DNA from: CAZTII01 sp964613305
GTDB taxonomy: Bacteria; Bacillota_I; Bacilli_A; Erysipelotrichales; Erysipelotrichaceae
Length of the DNA: 16,646 nt
Assembly (NCBI GenBank): GCA_964613305.1
Contig: CAZTII010000040.1
Location: 1 to 16,646 of the forward strand
Direction: 5' to 3'
In this document: in pieces, positions 1 through 7,334 of the stretch
How positions within the stretch are numbered: the stretch's first letter is position 1
Layout of the letters: every line of letters begins with the position of its first letter
Program-made: the position numbers and the translations under genes
Notes under the pieces: generated by a model
Seen by the model: the letters and a program-made list of their open reading frames with translations, nothing else
The model's database searches: none
Told to the model about the DNA's origin: nothing

Positions 1-2
1 TG

Positions 3-59
3 AATCTAAAAGTCTATTACCACGCGCATAGCACGTGGTATTTACCTTCGGCAATTTAA
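3..59 (+). CDS. possible C-terminal end of an unidentified protein (partial)
   Basis: One plus-strand frame is open from the window edge to a TAA at 57-59 and encodes about 18 residues ending in ...YLPSAI. A plus-strand terminator starts at its stop codon, which is the main reason to suspect a real gene end. The other two plus frames stop at 1-3 and 29-31. No family can be recognised from so short a tail. The stretch also holds an inverted repeat (TACCACG 18-24, CGTGGTA 34-40), so it could instead be the end of a structured RNA. Confidence 0.3.
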   Translation, partial: NLKVYYHAHSTWYLPSAI

Positions 60-83
60 AAGTCACTTTAAAGTGACTTTTTT
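58..83 (+). terminator. rho-independent terminator, possibly bidirectional
   Basis: A perfect palindrome at 58-81 gives a 9-bp stem (AAAAGTCAC / GTGACTTTT) closed by TTTAAA. It is followed on the plus strand by a run of six T. On the minus strand the same hairpin follows tRNA-Arg and ends in four T, so it may also stop the tRNA transcript. Confidence 0.75.
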
Positions 84-89
84 AGTATA

Positions 90-164
90 TGGCACCCCCA
101 ACCAGAATCGAACTGGTAACTAGATCTTAGGAGGATCTTGTTATATCCATTTAACTATAGGGGC
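90..164 (-). tRNA. tRNA-Arg (anticodon CCT)
   Basis: The minus strand folds as a full cloverleaf of 75 nt including an encoded CCA at 90-92. The acceptor stem GCCCCTA pairs with TGGGGGT, with a G-U at position 1-72 and another at 6-67. The anticodon stem AGATC/GATCT encloses the loop CTCCTAA, which gives anticodon CCT at 129-131, reading AGG. The T arm ACCAG-TTCGATT-CTGGT is perfectly paired. The gene lies 22 nt downstream of the C_GCAxxG_C_C gene on the same strand and may be cotranscribed with it. Confidence 0.93.
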
Positions 165-166
165 AA

Positions 167-187
167 AATGTCTGTTATACAGACATT
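167..187 (-). terminator. hairpin between the C_GCAxxG_C_C gene and tRNA-Arg
   Basis: AATGTCTGT and ACAGACATT form a 9-bp stem with a 3-nt loop, beginning inside the upstream stop codon. On the minus strand it is followed by only four T and then G, so it is a weak terminator at best. It may equally be a processing or stabilising hairpin between mRNA and tRNA. Confidence 0.5.
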
Positions 188-584
188 ATTTATCGATATA
201 TTGTTGTAAATAAACGACACAATCATCAATCAAATCTTCGCATGATCGAAATTCACTATTACTTGCCTTTAAATCTTTACAAATATAAGAACCATTCTTC
301 ACTTCAAAATTTTCAACCAAAGCTTTAATTTTATTCGCGGTATCCGCTTTAGATGCTCCTTTAGAATCAATACCTTGGCTATTTAATAAACCCATCGCAA
401 TCGCTAAACCATTAGTAGCACCACAAAAGCTTTCTAGTTTACCAATGCCACTACCCAATCCTTCTGTTAAACGATAGGCAACATCTTCAGAAATATTGCA
501 TTCCTTCGCAAAGCTACACAAAACAGCTTGGGCACAATTACAGCCTTGGCTACGATATTTTTTTGCTAGTTCTCTTTTATCCAT
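186..584 (-). CDS. C_GCAxxG_C_C family redox protein
   Basis: This is a 132-residue cysteine-rich protein with eight Cys. GCNCAQAVLC at 14-23 and FCGATNGLAIAMGL at 53-66 match the C_GCAxxG_C_C family, with the central motif in its C-G-A-x-x-G form. Further Cys follow at 102, 115 and 122. The family is annotated as probable redox-active or metal-binding; no reaction is established that I know of. There is no signal peptide, so it should be cytoplasmic. The ATG at 584 lies 3 nt after the stop of the thioredoxin-like lipoprotein gene and has only a weak Shine-Dalgarno (GTTGAGATAG), which suggests translational coupling. It is the last protein gene of the operon that begins with the DUF1349 gene. 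Confidence 0.82.
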   Translation of the reverse strand: MDKRELAKKYRSQGCNCAQAVLCSFAKECNISEDVAYRLTEGLGSGIGKLESFCGATNGLAIAMGLLNSQGIDSKGASKADTANKIKALVENFEVKNGSYICKDLKASNSEFRSCEDLIDDCVVYLQQYIDK

Positions 585-587
585 AAA

Positions 588-1160
588 CTATCTCAACTTT
601 TCAAACATATCAACGTAGATTTGTTTCAATTCATCATGTTGAGATTGAGTTAAATTGCCATCTTTCGTATTGTAGCTATCTACTAAACTTAAATGGGAAC
701 CAACAATTACACCATCTTTAATCGTAAATACTTGAGGAACGTAAAATTCAGGATTTCCATCTTTATCTTTACGTAAAAAATCTTTTGTGTTTTCAATAAA
801 TTCATCGTATTCTTCATCAGAGAATTTATGATCAACACTGATGTAATACACTTTCATTTCTTTTTCTTTCGCAACTTCATTAATCACTGGCACTGCTTGT
901 TCACAGAAAGGACATCCTACATAACCAAAATAAACAACTGCCGTTCCTTTTTCTTTAAATACTCGTAAGAACTCTTTGATTGTCGTTGCTTCATACATAT
1001 GTTGAGTATCTTTTAATAAATGATACCCACTCATATCCGCAGGTGCTGAAGCAATATCAATCATCGTCATCTTTGATGTATCCAGTGGCTTATTCTTTCC
1101 ACTTGTACAACCCTGCAACAATAAACACCCAAGCAGTATTGAAACCATTAACTTCTTCAT
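588..1160 (-). CDS. thioredoxin-fold lipoprotein (CPFC motif)
   Basis: This 190-residue protein starts with a lipoprotein signal peptide: a charged MKK, a hydrophobic stretch and a lipobox LLQGC with the lipidated Cys at 18. The mature protein should be anchored to the outer face of the membrane. A thioredoxin-like domain follows: VVYFGYVGCPFCEQAVPVINEVA carries a CPFC active site (Cys83, Cys86), then a strand VYYISVD and a cis-Pro-like YVPQVF. It is likely a thiol oxidoreductase or transport-accessory thioredoxin; substrate unknown. The start is preceded by AGAAGGATG. The next gene downstream is another Cys-rich redox protein only 3 nt away, which hints at a shared thiol function. I see no CcdA-type electron donor in the window. 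Confidence 0.85.
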   Translation of the reverse strand: MKKLMVSILLGCLLLQGCTSGKNKPLDTSKMTMIDIASAPADMSGYHLLKDTQHMYEATTIKEFLRVFKEKGTAVVYFGYVGCPFCEQAVPVINEVAKEKEMKVYYISVDHKFSDEEYDEFIENTKDFLRKDKDGNPEFYVPQVFTIKDGVIVGSHLSLVDSYNTKDGNLTQSQHDELKQIYVDMFEKLR

Positions 1161-1216
1161 TATTCATCCTTCTTTCAACGAAACAATTTTATCAAAATTT
1201 AAATCAATAGTAAATA

Positions 1217-2140
1217 CTAGCGAATTTTTTCAATTTCTACTTGTTCAACGTATTCTTCAATTTTTTCTCTAATCGCTAAACTCTTAGAATATACAGTTGC
1301 TAAACCACAACAATTCGCATATTTAAAACTTTCAATATTTTTATTCGTACGAAGTGAATTCATTACAAATCCAGCCACCATCGCATCATTAGATCCTACA
1401 CTATTCACTTCTACAACCTTACCACCCATTTTGTTCGCACGATAAACACCATCTTCCGTAGCTAAAATAGAACTGCTATCATCAATTGAAACCATGACAT
1501 TTTTAGCACCTAATTCAACACATAATTGCGCTTTATCTAAAATTTCATCAAAAGAATTTAATGAACATTGAAACATTTCTGACAATTCTTGAATGCTTGG
1601 ATTAATTAAAAATGGTTGATACTTTAAACAACGACTCGTAATATCAGGATTAGTATCTAATACAATCTTAACGCCATTTTCATGACAATTTTTAATCATT
1701 TTATCCACTTTATCCAATAAATAAACTGGACTATTACCAGAAAAAACTAAGAAATCATTGTGGTCTAAACGATCAACTTTCGCCACTAATTGATCCATAC
1801 TCTTATCTGTAATATATGGTCCAGCTGTATTTAAATTAGTATGAGTTCCATCCAACACTTTAACATTAATACGCGTATGTCCTTCAATATACGTAAAATA
1901 TGGTTGAATATAAGAATGTTTCTGTAACAAAGAAATATAAAAATCTTTTGTAAAACCTCCTAAAAACCCTAAAGCACGAGAAGGTAATTGCATATTACTC
2001 AATACGATAGAAACGTTAATGCCTTTACCACCTGCCTCATAATACTCTAAATGACTACGATTAATCTTACCTACTTTTAATGGTTTTTCATACTCCAAAT
2101 AATAATCCAATGAAGGATGAAGTGTACATGTATAAATCAT
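1217..2140 (-). CDS. PfkB-family sugar-phosphate kinase (1-phosphofructokinase / LacC-like)
   Basis: This 307-residue protein has the ribokinase/PfkB fold. The N-terminal signature EAGGKGINVS (36-44) and layout match 1-phosphofructokinase or tagatose-6-phosphate kinase, which phosphorylate a sugar phosphate with ATP. The C-terminal signature is NSVGSNDAMVAGF (247-257): the catalytic Asp252 is kept, but the usual GAGD reads GSND. Two other motifs also differ from the usual form: SGNSP where SGSLP is common, and INPS where KPN is common. The substrate is therefore uncertain and fruK should not be assumed. No fructose PTS gene or DeoR regulator is nearby. The ATG overlaps the pepT stop as ATGA, with AAGGAAGG upstream, so it is coupled to pepT. 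Confidence 0.8.
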   Translation of the reverse strand: MIYTCTLHPSLDYYLEYEKPLKVGKINRSHLEYYEAGGKGINVSIVLSNMQLPSRALGFLGGFTKDFYISLLQKHSYIQPYFTYIEGHTRINVKVLDGTHTNLNTAGPYITDKSMDQLVAKVDRLDHNDFLVFSGNSPVYLLDKVDKMIKNCHENGVKIVLDTNPDITSRCLKYQPFLINPSIQELSEMFQCSLNSFDEILDKAQLCVELGAKNVMVSIDDSSSILATEDGVYRANKMGGKVVEVNSVGSNDAMVAGFVMNSLRTNKNIESFKYANCCGLATVYSKSLAIREKIEEYVEQVEIEKIR

Positions 2141-3363
2141 TCTAATTCCTTCCTTTCAGAAACAATCTTACAAATTGCCAACACTATTTCTAATGCTTGT
2201 TTCATTTCGTCAACACAACAAAATTCATATTTACCGTGGAAATTACCGCCACCTGTCCCTAAATTAGGACAAGGAAGACCCATAAACGTTAGTCGCGAAC
2301 CATCCGTTCCACCACGAATCGCTTCCATTTCTACTTCTAACCCTATTTGTACAATCGCTTCTTTCGCTATATCAACCACATCCTGTTTATCTTTTAAAAT
2401 TTCATACATATTGGCGTATTCTTGAATTATTTCAATAGAAACTAGTTGTTTACGATATCTTAAATTAATTAATTCCGCAGCTAATAAAAATAATTCTTGT
2501 TGTTTTTCAAATAAGCAGCGATCATGATTACGAACAATGTATTGCATTTTCATTTGTTCAACAGTGCCATTCATACTACATAAATGATTAAATCCTTCTC
2601 TTTTTTCCGTATGTTCAGGTCGACACGTTTTAGGTAACAATTTATGAAATTCCATTGCTACATTATTGGCGTTGATCATACGATCTTTCGCACTACCTGG
2701 ATGAATACTAACACCATCTACCACAACATTCACATGGCACGCATTAAAATTTTCATCGGCAATAACATTTACCTTATCCCCATCCACCGTATACGCAAAA
2801 TCACAACCAAAAAAATCAACATTAAAATGATCAGCACCACGACCTACTTCTTCATCTGGAGTAAACGCTATTTTAATCGTGCCATGAGGAATACTTAAAT
2901 CACTCATTAATATGGTTGCCATTTCCATAATAATCGCAATACCCGCTTTATCATCAGCACCTAATAATGTTGTACCATCAGTAACAATTAACTCTTTACC
3001 AACAAAAGTCGATAAACGAGGAAATTGTTCTACTTTCATCACTATTCCTTCATTTAAAACAATATCATTGCCATCATAGTTATCAATGATTACTGGCTTA
3101 ACATTATCGCCACTACAATCACTAGAAGTATCCATATGAGCGATAAAACCTATTGTTTTAGCCCCTTCAACAGTAGCTGGAATTGTTCCATACACATAAC
3201 ATTTATCATCCAAGACAACATCAATTAATCCAATCTCACGCATTTCTGCCTCTAACTTGCGCGCTAAATCAAACTGACGCATTGTTGTTGGTGTCGTTGT
3301 ACTACTTGCATCACTTTGCGTATTAATTTTACAATACTCAATAAATCGTTCTTTTAATCTCAT
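2137..3363 (-). CDS. pepT: peptidase T (tripeptide aminopeptidase)
   Basis: This 408-residue M20-family metallopeptidase has the usual length for PepT, which removes the N-terminal residue from tripeptides in the cytoplasm. Zinc-site motifs are visible: IGFIAHMDTS (His76, Asp78), LLGADDKAG (Asp137) and the catalytic/metal pair in TPDEEVGRGAD (Glu171-Glu172). The C-terminal IRGGTDGSRLTFMGLPCPNLGTGG carries further family residues. I chose the ATG at 3363 because AAGGAGG stands 9 nt upstream and MRLKERFIEYCKINTQS is the normal PepT beginning; a longer frame reaching 3432 overlaps the DUF1349 gene and has no such site. It starts 1 nt after that gene's stop and overlaps the kinase gene at ATGA, so it sits mid-operon. 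Confidence 0.95.
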   Translation of the reverse strand: MRLKERFIEYCKINTQSDASSTTTPTTMRQFDLARKLEAEMREIGLIDVVLDDKCYVYGTIPATVEGAKTIGFIAHMDTSSDCSGDNVKPVIIDNYDGNDIVLNEGIVMKVEQFPRLSTFVGKELIVTDGTTLLGADDKAGIAIIMEMATILMSDLSIPHGTIKIAFTPDEEVGRGADHFNVDFFGCDFAYTVDGDKVNVIADENFNACHVNVVVDGVSIHPGSAKDRMINANNVAMEFHKLLPKTCRPEHTEKREGFNHLCSMNGTVEQMKMQYIVRNHDRCLFEKQQELFLLAAELINLRYRKQLVSIEIIQEYANMYEILKDKQDVVDIAKEAIVQIGLEVEMEAIRGGTDGSRLTFMGLPCPNLGTGGGNFHGKYEFCCVDEMKQALEIVLAICKIVSERKELE

Positions 3364-3364
3364 G

Positions 3365-3964
3365 TTATTGCCCCTCCTTATATCTCTTCCATACACAATC
3401 TTCAATATACAATTCGCTAAAATGTGCTTCAAAACAAGAATCTAGTGGACTAGCTACAAATAATCCAACTTGATATTTTTCTTCACGACGCCGCAAATGA
3501 AAAATACGCATCTGTTTATAATGAACACCATCACCTGAATTATCACATTTAACATCACCATCTAAACAAGACAATCGAAAATACATTGATGATAAACCAC
3601 TGCCAACGCTAAAGCTCGACCAATCACTGAATCCATGGTGAGTAACAACAACTGACATTAAAGAAGCTGTCTCATCCATATATTCAATACATAGTTTAAC
3701 ATAATTATCACCATTCGCATAAAGGATAATACCAGCTTGATCAAATTGACGTTTAAATTTAAACTCAACTTTCGCAGAAAAAGTAAAATTTTGTTCAATT
3801 GGAAGAGTTAATAACGTCGCATTACTTTTCGTTGTATGAAAGTATGTCTGCGACCATAAATCTGTAAATGGTTCACTTTCAATAATTACTTTCGTTTTAC
3901 CTACAATTGCATTTGTTGGCTTATTAGTCCAAGACAACAAGGACGTATCCACTTTTTTCTTCAT
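3365..3964 (-). CDS. DUF1349 domain protein (lectin-like beta-sandwich)
   Basis: This 199-residue protein without signal peptide or membrane segment matches DUF1349 over most of its length. The characteristic stretch is FDQAGIILYANGDNYVKLCIEYMDE, followed by a VVT strand, SDWSSF and YFRLSC. Family members have a concanavalin-like beta-sandwich and are often found near sugar metabolism genes; their biochemical role is not settled. The ATG at 3964 has AAAGGAGT upstream, and a consensus-like promoter ends about 20 nt before it, so this is the first gene of the operon. Its stop (TAA 3365-3367) is one base from the pepT start. Carbohydrate binding is an inference from the fold only. Confidence 0.8.
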   Translation of the reverse strand: MKKKVDTSLLSWTNKPTNAIVGKTKVIIESEPFTDLWSQTYFHTTKSNATLLTLPIEQNFTFSAKVEFKFKRQFDQAGIILYANGDNYVKLCIEYMDETASLMSVVVTHHGFSDWSSFSVGSGLSSMYFRLSCLDGDVKCDNSGDGVHYKQMRIFHLRRREEKYQVGLFVASPLDSCFEAHFSELYIEDCVWKRYKEGQ

Positions 3965-3981
3965 AATGACTCCTTTGAATC

Positions 3982-4010
3982 ATTATAAAACTTTTTTACT
4001 GCTTTAGCAA
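3982..4010 (-). promoter_or_regulatory. promoter of the DUF1349-pepT-kinase operon
   Basis: On the minus strand TTGCTA (4005-4010) and TATAAT (3982-3987) are separated by exactly 17 bp, a near-consensus vegetative promoter. It starts just after the stop codon of the upstream hydrolase gene and would give a leader of about 10-15 nt before the DUF1349 ATG. Confidence 0.7.
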
Positions 4011-4895
4011 TTACCTCACTATTGTCATTAACTTATCCTGAAATTTATTTTTCTTATAACTAAAAACATCAATAACACTACCATCACTCACCAAGCGAAT
4101 ATCACCAAGTTCATCCGTTCTAAACACCTTTAAACCTAGCTCCTTATATCGTTGTAACACTTCTTGATGGGGTAAACCATAACTATTATTTTTACCCACT
4201 GATATAATACTTAAATCAGGTTGGACTCGCTGTAAAAATTCCATTGTTGATGAAGTATTACTACCATGATGACCAACTTTTAGAACATTTGCCTTTATGT
4301 TACTATCCAACAAATCGTTTTCAACTTCTTTTTCCGCATCACCCATCCATAAAAAGGATGTTTCACCATAATCAATACGAACACACAATGAAGAATTATT
4401 AATATTGTCACCATAATCCTTATTTAAAGAGAGAAAAGTAACCTTTGCTTCCCCAATCATAAATTCATCATTTGTTTCAGGGATTACCATCACTGCCCCA
4501 TTGTTTGACGCTTTTTGTTTAAATGTCGTAAAAACCTTTGAAACATCCTCTGTATTTGGTACGTACACCGTATCGACTAAACTAGTTTCAAACACACCTG
4601 ATAATCCACCAACATGATCTTCATGGCTATGAGTTGCAATCATCGCTTTAACCTTTTTAATGTTGTTTCGCTTCATAATCGTGTACATAATGTCACTATC
4701 TTCCCGATTACCACCGTCAATAACAAGTACTTCGCCATGACACTGAACAATCGTCGCATCCGCTTGACCAACATCAACAACAGTAATAATTAAATTATCA
4801 TTGGGTAAAACAGTGGTAGTAGTTACATACGAAGCAATCGCAATAATAATCGCTAAAATAAATTGCATCAATTTCTTTTTATGTCTTTTTTTCAT
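4011..4895 (-). CDS. membrane-anchored ComEC/Rec2-type metallo-beta-lactamase hydrolase
   Basis: This protein of about 294 residues has a Lys/Arg-rich start and one hydrophobic segment (about 9-30, LMQFILAIIIAIASYV). That is a signal anchor or uncleaved signal peptide placing the enzyme outside the membrane. The rest is a metallo-beta-lactamase domain with DVGQADATIV, VIDGG, the metal motif HSHEDH (His89, His91, Asp93, His94) and GHHGSNTSS, the pattern of the ComEC C-terminal hydrolase domain. The ComEC channel domain is absent. Such stand-alone proteins are often called competence-related, but the substrate is unproven. I chose the second ATG (4895) because AAAGG is 6 nt before it, whereas the ATG at 4901 touches the Shine-Dalgarno. 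It follows the pheT terminator with no obvious promoter of its own. Confidence 0.85.
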   Translation of the reverse strand: MKKRHKKKLMQFILAIIIAIASYVTTTTVLPNDNLIITVVDVGQADATIVQCHGEVLVIDGGNREDSDIMYTIMKRNNIKKVKAMIATHSHEDHVGGLSGVFETSLVDTVYVPNTEDVSKVFTTFKQKASNNGAVMVIPETNDEFMIGEAKVTFLSLNKDYGDNINNSSLCVRIDYGETSFLWMGDAEKEVENDLLDSNIKANVLKVGHHGSNTSSTMEFLQRVQPDLSIISVGKNNSYGLPHQEVLQRYKELGLKVFRTDELGDIRLVSDGSVIDVFSYKKNKFQDKLMTIVR

Positions 4896-4910
4896 TTTCA
4901 TCCTTTCTTG

Positions 4911-4937
4911 AAAAAACTGAAGTTTCCTTCAGTTTTT
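4911..4937 (-). terminator. rho-independent terminator of pheST
   Basis: On the minus strand AAAAACTGAAG and CTTCAGTTTTTT form a stem with a GAAA tetraloop and end in a T run. The hairpin starts at the pheT stop codon and ends just before the hydrolase Shine-Dalgarno, so that gene either has a weak promoter inside this stretch or depends on readthrough. Confidence 0.85.
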
Positions 4938-7323
4938 AACCACGCAATTTAGCACTACATTTTTTCTCTAACGCATCAAGAATTCCCTGATGTTCAAGTT
5001 TTATTTCATTTTCTTGTAGAGTATGATCTACCGATTGATAAATAATCGAAATAGCCATCGATTTATACCCTGTTTCAACGTGTTCTCCTTGATATACATC
5101 AAACACTTCCACATTCTTCACCAATGCTTTTCCTTGTTGATTAATCACATCAATAATCGATTGCGCACTCACATCCTCTTCAACAACCAACGCTATATCA
5201 CGCGTAACATGAGGATATTTATCTAGAGGTTTAAATTTAATTTTAGACGCTTTTTGATTTTTCAATGTTTCAAATTTAATTTCAGCATACACACATGGTG
5301 AACAATCATATGATTTCACTACCGTTGGATGAATTTCACCAAAAATTCCTAAACATTCTTTTTGAAGATAAATAACAGCACTACGATACGGATGAAACAT
5401 TTCTGTATCCAAGGTATTTGGTTTAATAAAAATACGTTTTTCATCAAATCCACATTTTTCTAACCAAGACATTAATAATCCTTTTAGTGTATAAAAGTCA
5501 CTAGGGATACTAATTTCTTGTAAACGCGACTTTTGTAAAGAACCAGATAATAATACACCTAAACGCTCTTCTACATGATTTTCACTATACACATTACTCA
5601 TTTCAAAAACATTCACATTCTCTGCTTTACGAGCTTGATTGTACGATAAACACTCAAGCATTGAAGGCAACAATTGATTACGAATGTATTTACGGTCTTC
5701 ACTCATTGGTGAAGCAAGGGCAATTTCATCACCATGAGCTAAAAGTGGATTTTGAATAAAACTATCTTTTACTAACGTATACGTTACGATTTCACTACAA
5801 CCTACTCCCAAGAAAACATCCTTCGTCATACGACGTAATTTTTGAACTGGTGATAACTTACCTTCTGAAGCCTCTAATAATGGTAATGTTGTTTGTAAGC
5901 GTTCATAACCCAATAAACGAATGACTTCTTCCACTAAATCTTCACGAATACAAATATCGTTACGATAACTTGGAATAGTACACGTAATAGTTGTACCACA
6001 TACAACTGGATTAAAATCCAATCGTTTAAATACATCCACAATTTCTTCAAGTGTAAATGTAGTTCCTAACAATTCATTACAATGTTCCACTGTTTCACTA
6101 ACTACTTTAAGTTCATCAGAAACACTTCCATATTCCACTGTTTCTTCAATAATAGTCGCATCAGCGTATTTCACTAATAACTCAACCGCACGATTCATTG
6201 CTTTACGTTGTGCTTGAACATCAAGTCCCTTCATAAAACGCATCGCTGCTTCAGTACTTAACCCTAACCGTTTCGATGTATTACGAATCGATACCGGACT
6301 AAAATGAGCTGCTTCAATGATAATACCAGTTGTACTCTCATCAATTTTACTTTCATCGCCACCCATAATACCCGCAATACCAACACCAACGCCATTAGTC
6401 GTAATGATTAAATCACTATCATTCATCGAATAGTCAAATCCATCCAACGCTTTTAAAACACCTGATTTCCCTTCAACAACCGTTATTTCTTCATGTTCCA
6501 TTTTAGCTAAATCATAAAAATGAAGTGGTTGACCAGTTTCAACCATAACATAATTTGATATATCTACAACATTATTAATGGTTTTAATGCCATAGGCATG
6601 TAGATGATGAATCAGCCAATCAGGAGATTGTTTTACTGTAAGACTACGAATAACTTTACCTAAGAAATGACGACAATTATCCGTTTTACTATCAATCACT
6701 AACTTCGTTGGCAAACCATTAGAATAATCAATTTCTTCAGGAAGAGATACGCAACGATTAAAAATAGCACCCATTTCCTTCGCTAAAGACCACATCGCAT
6801 TACAATCAGCACGATTAGGAGTTAGTGATACATCTAAAACAATATCATCAAGGTGAAGCAGTTCAAGAACATTTTCACTACCAACAACCATATCATCCGA
6901 TAAAATTTCAATACCTTCTAACTGTTCTTTCGTTAAATGTTTTTCACTAACACCTAACTCTTTTAAACTACACAACATCCCTTGAGAAACAACACCACGA
7001 ACTTTACTTTCCTTAATCGTAATTTCCGGTAAAACAGCACCTACTCTAGCAACAATAACCTTAATATTCGCGGTGCAATTTGGTGCCCCACAAACAATAT
7101 TTAATATTTCTTCACCAATCGATACTTTACAAACGTGTAAGTGATCAGAATCAGGATGATTCACACACTCCAACACTTCACCAACAACAAGATTTGTACC
7201 ACTTGCAATATAGTCAATACCTTCTACTTCAAGACCTGCAAATGTCGCTCCATGCGCAATATCTTGAGCACTTAATCCATCACAATCCATGTATTGTTTT
7301 AACCAATTTATACTTAATTTCAT
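4936..7323 (-). CDS. pheT: phenylalanyl-tRNA synthetase beta subunit
   Basis: This 795-residue protein is full length for bacterial PheT, the beta chain of the (alpha-beta)2 enzyme that charges tRNA-Phe. In order it shows: an N-terminal MKLSINWLKQYM segment; an EMAP-like tRNA-binding OB domain (about 40-150, VGEVLECVNHPDSDHLHVCKVSIG ... CGAPN); the B3/B4 editing region (about 210-380, with HFYDLAKM); B5 (about 410-480); a catalytic-like domain; and a C-terminal ferredoxin-like anticodon-binding domain (about 700-795, KYPHVTRDIALVVEEDV). The ATG at 7323 follows AGGAGGTAG, which itself includes the pheS stop codon. It is cotranscribed with pheS under the T-box. Confidence 0.98.
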   Translation of the reverse strand: MKLSINWLKQYMDCDGLSAQDIAHGATFAGLEVEGIDYIASGTNLVVGEVLECVNHPDSDHLHVCKVSIGEEILNIVCGAPNCTANIKVIVARVGAVLPEITIKESKVRGVVSQGMLCSLKELGVSEKHLTKEQLEGIEILSDDMVVGSENVLELLHLDDIVLDVSLTPNRADCNAMWSLAKEMGAIFNRCVSLPEEIDYSNGLPTKLVIDSKTDNCRHFLGKVIRSLTVKQSPDWLIHHLHAYGIKTINNVVDISNYVMVETGQPLHFYDLAKMEHEEITVVEGKSGVLKALDGFDYSMNDSDLIITTNGVGVGIAGIMGGDESKIDESTTGIIIEAAHFSPVSIRNTSKRLGLSTEAAMRFMKGLDVQAQRKAMNRAVELLVKYADATIIEETVEYGSVSDELKVVSETVEHCNELLGTTFTLEEIVDVFKRLDFNPVVCGTTITCTIPSYRNDICIREDLVEEVIRLLGYERLQTTLPLLEASEGKLSPVQKLRRMTKDVFLGVGCSEIVTYTLVKDSFIQNPLLAHGDEIALASPMSEDRKYIRNQLLPSMLECLSYNQARKAENVNVFEMSNVYSENHVEERLGVLLSGSLQKSRLQEISIPSDFYTLKGLLMSWLEKCGFDEKRIFIKPNTLDTEMFHPYRSAVIYLQKECLGIFGEIHPTVVKSYDCSPCVYAEIKFETLKNQKASKIKFKPLDKYPHVTRDIALVVEEDVSAQSIIDVINQQGKALVKNVEVFDVYQGEHVETGYKSMAISIIYQSVDHTLQENEIKLEHQGILDALEKKCSAKLRG

Positions 7324-7334
7324 CGTTCTACCTC

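Noticed and set aside
18..40. Hairpin TACCACG/CGTGGTA as a terminator or RNA gene
   Set aside because: There is no T run after it and too little upstream sequence to identify an RNA; it is mentioned only with the partial gene end.
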